A stretch of 8,319 nucleotides of DNA. Origin: Verrucomicrobiota bacterium (GTDB taxonomy: Bacteria > Verrucomicrobiota > Verrucomicrobiia > Limisphaerales > AV2). This document shows, one piece after another, positions 1 to 6,900 of the stretch. The position numbers and the translations under genes are program-made. Positions within the stretch are counted from its first letter, which is position 1. Every line of letters starts with the position of its first letter. Below the pieces are notes generated by a model. The model did not search any database and was not told the DNA's origin. It was given only the letters and a program-made list of their open reading frames with translations. The stretch covers positions 1 to 8,319 of the forward strand of contig QHOP01000130.1 of assembly GCA_003219345.1 (NCBI GenBank), in the 5' to 3' direction.

Positions 1-1
1 G

Positions 2-1723
2 CAGTTGTCGCCCGCCGCCCTGGAAAGCATCGGCATCTCCAACGCCGTTGCGTTCGGCCGCGAAGGCCGCGGTGTCGTCATGGTCCGCTCCGCCGGCAAC
101 GGGCGGGACAACGCCATGAACGCGGATGACGACGGATATGCCAACGATCCGCGCGTGATTTGCGTGGCTTCGGTTCGGCGAAGCGGACGCGCGGCAAGCT
201 ACAGCAATCCGGGCGCGTGTCTGTTGGTCGCAGCGCCCGGCGGCGACGATGACATCGGCATCTTCAGCACCGATCGGCAGGGCGCCTCCGGATACAATCC
301 CAGCGGTTTCGGCGACGATTTCGCCGATCCTGACTACGTGTTTTCGACGAGCATCTTCGGCACTTCGTTCTCGGCTCCGCAGATCAGCGGTGTGGTCGCG
401 TTGATGCTCTCGGCGAATCCGAAGCTGACCTGGCGCGATGTTCAACACATTTTGATTCTCTCCGCGCGCCATTTCGATCTGGCCGATCCGGATCTGAAAA
501 CCAACGGCGCCGGGTTTCGCGTGAGTCACAACGTCGGTTTTGGCGTGCCCGACGCAGGGCAGGCCGTGGCGCTCGCGCGGACGTGGGTGAGCCGTCCCGC
601 CGCAATCACAGTCACGTTCGCCGCGAACAACGTTCAACCGATTCCTGATGACGCACTGCGTGTGTTGATTACGGGGACGAACGTGCCCGCCAGTCTGCAA
701 TCCATCCCCTCTACTCCCGACACCGGGCCGCACGCCGATGTTCCGACCGCCGCCCTGCCGCTGGTTGACGTCGGGCTGGCTACGAACACGATCATGGCCA
801 GCCTGAGCGGCAAGGCCGCATTGATCCGGCGCGGGGTCAATGTCTTCTCAGAAAAAATCCAATTTGCCGCGGATGCCGGCGCGGCCTTTGCTGTCGTTTA
901 CAACACAAACGGCACCGAACGGATCCCCATGGGTGGGACGGATTTTGTTCCCATTCCGGCCGTGATGATCGATCAAAATTCAGGCGAGGCGCTGCGCAGC
1001 TATTTGCAGACGACGGGCACGGCGCAGGCGCAAATCCAGCTCAACGCCGCGAGTTATTCCTTCAACGTCACCAACACGCTGATCTGCGAGCATGTCGGTG
1101 TGCGCGTGCAGACCGATCACCCGCGTCGCGGCGACCTGCGCATCACGCTCCTCTCGCCGCAAGGCACGCGCAGCGTGCTCCAGCAGCTCAATCTCGACGA
1201 CACTGCTGGTCCGACGGACTGGACTTATTATTCCACACACCACTTCGGTGAAAGCAGCGCCGGCGCATGGACGGTTTTTATCAGTGATGAGGAACCGCTC
1301 AACACCGGCAACGTCCAAAGCATTCAGCTCATCATCGACGGCGTGGCCATCACCGACACCGACCATGACGGCCTCGATGACGACTGGGAACGAGCGCATT
1401 TTGGCGCGACGCTGGCGTTCGGGCCGCAAGACGACCCGGATGGGGACGGCTACAACAACGCTCGCGAACAACTGATGGGAACCGATCCGAACGTCGCGGA
1501 GGCGCCGTTCGAACTTGACCTCTCGCCGTGGAATGAAAAACAGGCGCGTCTGAGCTGGCCCGGTTTGACCAATAGAACTTACGAGGTGATGGAGGGAACA
1601 AACGTGGCGTCGCCTCTGACCGTGATCACGAATCTGGCCGGTCGTTTTCCACAAACGGAATGGTTCACGCCCTACACGAACCTCACCGGCCAATTCTTCC
1701 GCGTGCGGACGGCGGCGCCCTGA
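2..1723 (+). CDS. Secreted subtilisin/kexin-like serine protease, 3' part (S8 catalytic end + PA + P domain + calcium loops)
   Basis: The frame is open to the left edge, so the gene starts outside the window; the TTG at 5 is only the first possible start inside it. Residues below are numbered from that TTG. The end of an S8 catalytic domain is visible: oxyanion-hole Asn32 in SAGNG and nucleophile Ser121 in GTSFSAP (119-125; the codon is at 365-367). The catalytic Asp and His must lie upstream. A protease-associated (PA) domain follows at about 262-336 (KAALIRRG, AGAAFAVVYN, IPAVMI), then a proprotein-convertase P domain at about 345-446 (RGDLRITLLSPQGT, GAWTVFISD). Two calcium-loop segments of thrombospondin type 3/EF type come next (DTDHDGLDDDWE at about 452; DPDGDGYNNARE at about 478). 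The last 70 residues form a beta-rich module ending FFRVRTAAP. It is presumably an exported, calcium-stabilised endopeptidase; its substrate cannot be read from the sequence. It converges on the minus-strand genes. Confidence 0.9.
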   Translation, partial: QLSPAALESIGISNAVAFGREGRGVVMVRSAGNGRDNAMNADDDGYANDPRVICVASVRRSGRAASYSNPGACLLVAAPGGDDDIGIFSTDRQGASGYNPSGFGDDFADPDYVFSTSIFGTSFSAPQISGVVALMLSANPKLTWRDVQHILILSARHFDLADPDLKTNGAGFRVSHNVGFGVPDAGQAVALARTWVSRPAAITVTFAANNVQPIPDDALRVLITGTNVPASLQSIPSTPDTGPHADVPTAALPLVDVGLATNTIMASLSGKAALIRRGVNVFSEKIQFAADAGAAFAVVYNTNGTERIPMGGTDFVPIPAVMIDQNSGEALRSYLQTTGTAQAQIQLNAASYSFNVTNTLICEHVGVRVQTDHPRRGDLRITLLSPQGTRSVLQQLNLDDTAGPTDWTYYSTHHFGESSAGAWTVFISDEEPLNTGNVQSIQLIIDGVAITDTDHDGLDDDWERAHFGATLAFGPQDDPDGDGYNNAREQLMGTDPNVAEAPFELDLSPWNEKQARLSWPGLTNRTYEVMEGTNVASPLTVITNLAGRFPQTEWFTPYTNLTGQFFRVRTAAP

Positions 1724-1779
1724 ACCGCGCAGCGGCAGCTGATCACGAAGAGTTTCTCAGAAGTTTGAGCCCTTGAACC

Positions 1780-1857
1780 GGAGCGCGGCATTTATGCCGC
1801 TTCGCGGTCCGAACGCTTCGCCGCATCGCGGTTGAACCGGCATAAATGCCGCGCTCC
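1780..1857. repeat. Perfect 20-bp inverted repeat with palindromic arms (REP-like element, possible bidirectional terminator)
   Basis: The arms at 1780-1799 and 1838-1857 are exact reverse complements over 20 bp, separated by 38 bp. Each arm is itself nearly palindromic around an AT core (GCGGCAT-TT-ATGCCGC at 1785-1800; CGGCAT-AA-ATGCCG at 1838-1851), so each can fold alone or pair with the other. The 9-mer TTGAACCGG occurs directly repeated beside each arm (1773-1781 and 1832-1840), and an outer AACCGG/CCGGTT pair lies at 1776-1781 and 1864-1869. The element sits in the 276-bp gap between two convergent genes, a common place for REP-type repeats and bidirectional transcription stops. No transposase and no run of T follows, so termination is only a possibility. 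I see no gene in the rest of 1724-1999. Confidence 0.8.
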
Positions 1858-1999
1858 AACCAGCCGGTTTACGGAGAGACCGCGCGATAAAAGCGTCGTG
1901 GTGAAGCAAATGCCGGATCCAGAAAAGGTATTGTGTCCTGAGTATTCGTAAAAGTGACGCAGTCGATTCAACCGGATAAATCTAGGTTAGCCGGCAGTT

Positions 2000-2776
2000 T
2001 CATGGCAACCTGACAATCCGGTAAAATCTTCGTGGCTCGACAAGCGGCTGCACCGTGCAATCGGTCGCTCCAATTCCCGCGATAGGAGTACCCAAATCAG
2101 TCCATGCATTGGTAGTCAACTCTGACCGATACTGAAGCTGGTAGGTATGATTAGTCAGCGAGTCCCAGCAAATACGTACATGGGAACACTCAATGGACAA
2201 ACGCGGCGTGACGCGCTCAACGGAGACGTCGTCGAGCGTCAGATCGTAATTGCCAGTTCCAGTGGTATCAGTGAACCGAATCGTTGATGTCGGTGTGGTC
2301 GCCACAAACCGGAACGCGGTCGCTTCAGCCCATCCGGTTGTCAGAGGAATCACTGCCTCAAGATTCGTCAGAACACCGCCGCTATCGGTGAGAACGGTCA
2401 CCTGGAGGCGATATGGAAGCGAACTTTGAAACCTCCCAACGGTAAACCGAGTCTCGTACGTCTCGCCAGCTACCGTTGGAAATGACTGCGAGAGCGTTAC
2501 GCCCATGCCGTTAAAATCGACCCATTGTTGCCCCTGGGCTGCGGTGAAAGACCATCCAGGCACTGGGGCTCGAACGAGATCAAGACTGCTCGTGACTCCA
2601 ATGCTCCAACCCGGAAGGTTCGTACTGCCTGGCCTAAGGCTAAGTGCGCGCGAAGGAGGGACCGAAATCTCAAAGCTACCATTAGTGAGTACATTTTGGG
2701 CCTGGATCATCGGCGCAAAAGCAGTGAGCAATTTACCGATTACGACTAACGCGTCTAAGCTACGCCAGCTTTTCAT
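2000..2776 (-). CDS. Secreted DUF642 / choice-of-anchor C-like protein
   Basis: The ATG at 2776 gives a 258-residue protein with a plausible signal peptide (MKSWRSLDALVVIGKLLTAF..., cleavage likely after IQA at 26). The frame stays open to an ATG at 2899 (299 residues), but that extension has no export signal at its N-terminus and its first codon lies inside a palindrome, so 2776 is preferred. Neither start has a convincing Shine-Dalgarno. Residues about 28-190 show the DUF642 pattern: NVLTNGSFE, LPGWSIG, QQWVDFNG, LSQSFPTVAGETYETRF, ending LDDVSVERV. This jelly-roll-like fold is known from plant cell-wall proteins and bacterial exported proteins and is thought to bind carbohydrate. The last 67 residues form a separate beta-strand module ending FYRIVRLP. 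A hand count gives about 53% GC at 2041-2220, against about 70% in sampled lines of the genes on either side, so it may have a different history. Its ligand is unknown. Confidence 0.75.
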   Translation of the reverse strand: MKSWRSLDALVVIGKLLTAFAPMIQAQNVLTNGSFEISVPPSRALSLRPGSTNLPGWSIGVTSSLDLVRAPVPGWSFTAAQGQQWVDFNGMGVTLSQSFPTVAGETYETRFTVGRFQSSLPYRLQVTVLTDSGGVLTNLEAVIPLTTGWAEATAFRFVATTPTSTIRFTDTTGTGNYDLTLDDVSVERVTPRLSIECSHVRICWDSLTNHTYQLQYRSELTTNAWTDLGTPIAGIGATDCTVQPLVEPRRFYRIVRLP

Positions 2777-2882
2777 ACTCAAGGTGCCCAAACTTACGGC
2801 TGAAAGCAGGCAAGCAGCAGGGATGCCAAACTGCGGATTCGGCGAAGTACTTAGAACCTGGCCGACAGAGTTCTCGTTGGAA

Positions 2883-2917
2883 GCGTGAATTCCACGCATT
2901 CCGCGTGAAATTCACGC
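2883..2917. promoter_or_regulatory. Pair of 15-bp palindromes spaced 20 bp (possible operator or paired hairpin)
   Basis: GCGTGAATTCCACGC (2883-2897) has 5-bp inverted arms, and GCGTGAAATTCACGC (2903-2917) is a 7-bp-arm palindrome around a single A. The two differ at two positions, and their starts are exactly 20 bp apart, about two helical turns. One is also the reverse complement of the other with a single mismatch, so the pair can alternatively fold as one long hairpin. It lies about 60 bp downstream of the stop of the TIM-barrel gene and about 107 bp upstream of the preferred start of the DUF642-like gene, both on the minus strand. A dimeric regulator's double site is one reading; a terminator-type hairpin or an intergenic repeat is another. 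No U-tract follows. Confidence 0.4.
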
Positions 2918-2977
2918 GCTGAATTCAAAACTTCGGCGGCCGGATCGTGGCGGGCGGTCAGGAAGAAAGTTTTCTGT

Positions 2978-3844
2978 CTATTTGTTCGCCGCCTCGTAGC
3001 CGCGGACGAAGCCGATGCATTGGGCCACTTCGGGCACCGAATGCTCCCAGTTGTGTTCGTATTCGATGGAGATGTTACCTTGAAAGTGCTGGCGTTTCAG
3101 CTCGTTGAGAATGGCAGGAACCTCCGAAACGCCGGCGCCATAAGGCAAGTCGTGCGCTTCGGGCTTGCCGAATTCGTTCAGGTCCTTGAGGTGACTGCTG
3201 ATGATGCGGCCTTTGAGAATGCGCAAACACTCCACCGGCTTGAGGCCGGAGCGCACCCAATGCCCGGTGTCCGCGCAGGAGCCGATCCGATGGTCGCGGT
3301 TCTTCACGACGGAGAGGACGTAATTCGGGTCCCACATCTTGTAACCCGAATCGTTTGCCCGCTTGGGATGGTCGTGGAACCCGACGCGGATGTCGTATTC
3401 CTTGACCAGCTTTTCGATGGTGTCGATGGACTCGACCGATTCCGTCGTGATGCCATAAAGGCCGAGTTTTTTTGCGAACTCAAACACCTTACGCGCTTGC
3501 GCCTCGTCTTTCGGAATGCCGACGACGCCGTAGTTCACCGCCTTGATGTAATGCTGGGCCAGCTTGGCCTTTACTTTTTCGATGATGTCGTCGGAGGCGT
3601 TGTGGTCCCACTTCACGTCAGGTTGGTCGGCACTGAGCTTTTGGCCGGGAAAAAACTCGATGACCCTGCCGCCGGCCTGCGCGGTCTTCTCGATGGCCTC
3701 GAACACGCTGAACCGGTTGAAGGTGTAGGCCTGGCAGCCGAGCGCGAAACCGCCGATCTTGTAGTCGTCAGGAATTTTTCCGGCGGAAACGGTCGCGGGT
3801 ATGAGCATGGAGGTCAAAACAACGCAAAGAATTGATTTCGTCAT
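2978..3844 (-). CDS. Exported sugar isomerase/epimerase-like TIM-barrel protein (xylose isomerase-like superfamily)
   Basis: The start at 3844 is chosen because the ATG has AGGA six bases upstream and opens directly on a signal peptide (MTKSILCVVLTSML..., cleavage likely after VSA at 21). The frame continues to a TTG at 3889, but that extension would overlap a promoter-like sequence. The protein has 288 residues. The four metal ligands of the D-tagatose 3-epimerase/hydroxypyruvate isomerase type can be placed: Glu135 in TTES, Asp192 in CADTGHW (with His195), His218 in SSHLKD and Glu261 in ISIEYEHN. FHDHP (His157) is also present. Length and fold suit the AP endonuclease 2/xylose isomerase-like family, which isomerises or epimerises sugars or polyols using a divalent metal. 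Export is unusual for this fold in general but familiar in Verrucomicrobia and Planctomycetes. The exact substrate cannot be told; phosphorylated sugars are unlikely outside the cytoplasm. It follows the large redox-type gene by 75 bp. Confidence 0.88.
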   Translation of the reverse strand: MTKSILCVVLTSMLIPATVSAGKIPDDYKIGGFALGCQAYTFNRFSVFEAIEKTAQAGGRVIEFFPGQKLSADQPDVKWDHNASDDIIEKVKAKLAQHYIKAVNYGVVGIPKDEAQARKVFEFAKKLGLYGITTESVESIDTIEKLVKEYDIRVGFHDHPKRANDSGYKMWDPNYVLSVVKNRDHRIGSCADTGHWVRSGLKPVECLRILKGRIISSHLKDLNEFGKPEAHDLPYGAGVSEVPAILNELKRQHFQGNISIEYEHNWEHSVPEVAQCIGFVRGYEAANK

Positions 3845-3876
3845 AATTTGTCCTGCGGGTTGAATTGAATGAGCGA

Positions 3877-3905
3877 ATTGCATCGCCAAAGCGCGGCGCT
3901 GTCAA
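3877..3905 (-). promoter_or_regulatory. Sigma70-like promoter for the TIM-barrel gene
   Basis: On the minus strand, a perfect TTGACA (-35; plus-strand 3900-3905) is followed by a 17-bp spacer and TGCAAT (-10; 3877-3882, 4 of 6 consensus bases). Transcription would start near 3870, leaving about 26 nt of leader containing the AGGA ribosome site before the ATG at 3844. The spacer edge holds a small palindrome, AGCGCGGCGCT (3890-3900), that could be an operator or chance in GC-rich DNA. The promoter lies in the 75-bp gap after the large mosaic gene, suggesting the TIM-barrel gene can be expressed separately as well as by read-through. Confidence 0.4.
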
Positions 3906-3919
3906 AGCAAAAGGCGAGG

Positions 3920-6900
3920 CTATGGCTCCTCGATGGCGCGGTAGAACTGATACGGAAAATTCGTGGACGAGAGATCGACAAATTGGAACAGGCCGGCGGG
4001 TGCCACGTTCGTGCTGAGCGAGACCCAGTCGGTCAGATTGGCGGACGACTGGAAGACATAGGTCTTGCCGGCCAGACCCTGCAACTGAATCTGGAACTGG
4101 CCGTTGGCATTGAACGACCACGACCCGAATTGCACGGGCGGACGGATCGTGAAGGTGGCCGTGGCGGCGACGCTGTCGTTGAACCCGGCCTCAAACGCCT
4201 TGGCCCTCACCGTCACGCTGTTCGTCAGCGTGATGGGCCCGGCGTAGAGCGTCGAGTTGGTGGTGGGCAACGAGCCATCCAACGTGAAATACAACCGCGC
4301 CGACGCATCCGTGTGTTGAATCGTGACGGTCAACGAGCCGACGCCCGTGCCGCCCGGCGGTTGGATGGTCGGCGGATCGAGCGCGGGCACGCCGGGCAGA
4401 CTGTTGATCCAGTCTGCGATGGTTATGGCCGCGTTTGTGTCGAGGAGATTGCGCGCCAGTGTGGGCATCTTAATGAGCCGATCCGTAGTGTTCATGCGGT
4501 CGTAGAGCACCGAGCGCAGGACTTCCTTGGGAACGACGACACGAGCATTGTCGTAGCCCAGGTCCCCTTTTGCCAGGATGCCGTTGATGATGTTCTGATT
4601 CGTCAAGGGCGTGTCGTAACGCGCGTCGAACGTGGTTTGCGGGCCGCCGGGGCGGTGGCACTGGGCGCAATTGGCGTCGATGTAGGAACGCGCTCGATCT
4701 TCGAGCGTCGCGCTGGTGTTCGTCAGCGCGACCAGGCGCGGATAGTTTGTGATGTCAAACTCGTTGGTGATTGACTGATAAAAGAGGCCAAGCTGATTGA
4801 GCGTGCGAAGTTGATTGTCCGTGCGGCCGGAGTCGGGATACAGGAAATTCCTGTTCAACTGGCGCGTCTTCACACCGAGGACATAGCCGGAGGACGGCGT
4901 GTGGCAGGTGAGGCAATCCTGCGAGCTGGGATAATACCAGGTCTGCGTGCGGGTCCCGCTCGCGGTCTGGATAACGATGTCCTCGCTCAGGCTGTTGGTC
5001 AGCAAAACGGCGTCCGTGTAGTCCGGCGCGGGCGGTCGCCATTTGTAAGTCACGCCGTAAACCGCGCCGTTGGTATCGCGCACCAGCAGGCGCGTTTCCA
5101 ACCGCCTCCGCATCGTCTGGTCCAGATCGTTGGTTGCCAGTTCGAAGTGTTTCACGAAAACGCTTCCGGCAGGGAACGTCCACTCGCCGTTTGTCGCGAA
5201 TCCGATTTGTTCGCTTTGCGTGAAGGGCGCTCCCTCGTTGGGCACGGAAAACCAGCGCGTCTTGAAGGCATCGTCCGACCATAACGGCGTATTGACAGTG
5301 TAAGTAATCAAACCGTTGGCGTGCGCGAGCGTCGGCGTGTCCATGAAAGCGCCGGTTTGCGATAGCAGCAACGGCAACGCGCCGTTGAGCGTCCTGGGCA
5401 TGTTCAGGAACGCTGTGCCCGCGGGCCGGTTGGTCAGGCCGTAACCGACGTTGTAAGCGGCGTTGACTGTGAGGTTCACCGGTGCAGATGTGGCCACGAT
5501 TCCGCCGTTGTCCGTGGCGACGGCGGTCAGGGTGTAATTGCCCGGCCCGATTTTGGTCCAGGTGAATGTATAAGGGCTGTTGGTCAGCGTCATGAGTTTG
5601 GCGCCCAAATGGAATTCGACTTTGCTGACGCTGCCATCCGGATCGCTGGCGTTGGCGCTGACGAAAACGGCGGCGGAATCAGCCGTATAAACCGCGCCGT
5701 TGGCCGGGCTGGTCAGCGTGACAATTGGAGGGGCATCGTTGGTCGGATAAAGTTGGCTTTGCGGGATGATGGCCTTGGCCGTGGATGGACCGCTCCAGGA
5801 CAGTGTCGCCACTGCGCCGCCGGCGTTTTCGTAATAGACCATTCTGATGTCGTAGCGCTGGCCGGCGTTGAGCGCAATCGTCCCGGTCCATTCGGTCGGT
5901 GGTTGGTCGATCCATTGATCGATGATGAGCTGGTTGTTCACCCACAAACGCACACCATCGTCGGTGAATGTGTAAAAGGTGTACGTTTCGGACAACTGAG
6001 GCTGCACCTGGCCGGTCCAGAGGGCGGTAAAACTATTCGTGCTGATGCTCGGGGCCGGTGATCCGTCGCCCCAATCGAAGTTCACGGTCGGATCAAGGCG
6101 CACCAGGGTCGGCGTCCCGTTGGTCGTCTTCAATTGATTGGACCAGTAACGTCCGGTCAATCCGGTTCCTTTGCCCACGGCCAGACTGTTCAGGAAAGTA
6201 GCCGTCACCATCGCGCTGTCCACCAGTCCGGTCTTGGTGGCGATGGCCTTGACTACGCCCGAGTTGGTCATCGTGAACGGGCCGGTGTAAACTGTGGAGG
6301 CACTCGACGGCGTCGAGCCATCCAGAGTGTAATAGATGGAAGCGCCGGGCGTCGTGGTCGAGATCGTGACCGAAACGGAATTCGTGAACACTCCACCGGT
6401 GGGTGAAATCGTCGGTGTTGCCGTCCGTCCACCGGCCAAGCCGAATGCTGAGACGCTGTACTGCGAGCCGACGTAAACTTTGCCGTTGGCCACCGTCGGC
6501 AGGCTGAATTTGACTGCGCCGCCCGCCTGATCGCGGCTGCCCGCCTGGCTGCTGTTGTACAGTTCCTGGGCGAGGTTGGTGGCGTTGTAAGCGTGCAAGA
6601 TGCTGGGGCCACTGCTCGCGAAAGCGTCGTTCTGCAAAACCCACACGATCGCGTTGTTCGTCCCGTTGGCCGAGATGCTTGGAGTCGATCCCAGGTATCC
6701 AAAGGCCGGCGTTGTCGCCTGGCTTTCCGGCGTCGTGATCAACACGCCGTTGGAGAAACGAAACGCCTTTAGATGATCGCTGTCGGCCTGGAAATAGATG
6801 CGGCGATTGAAATAAGCCGGCAATCCAAACTGGTGCCCGATGGCGCCGGAAATCGATTGCACGATCTGGCTGTCGTTCACCGAATTGAAATGACCCAGGT

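Noticed and set aside
980..1693. Long minus-strand open frame (237 codons) opposite the protease
   Set aside because: It is antisense to well-supported PA/P-domain coding sequence, is Arg-rich with no recognisable domain, and is the usual by-product of GC-rich coding DNA.
1967..1981. TTCAACCGGATAAAT as a second copy of the REP-like arm
   Set aside because: It matches TTGAACCGGCATAAAT only with a mismatch and a gap and lacks the palindromic partner, so I list it only as a possible relic.
1724..1999. CRISPR array, tRNA or attachment site in the convergent gap
   Set aside because: There is only one inverted pair with no regularly spaced direct repeats, no cloverleaf fold and no integrase nearby.
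3020..3835. Plus-strand open frame (271 codons) opposite the TIM-barrel gene
   Set aside because: The minus strand has a signal peptide, ribosome site and full metal motif; the plus-strand product shows no family pattern.
3869..4774. Plus-strand open frame (301 codons) opposite the C-terminal end of the large mosaic gene
   Set aside because: The opposite strand encodes the second heme motif and a chitobiase-like domain; the plus-strand product is low-complexity and rich in Arg and Gly.
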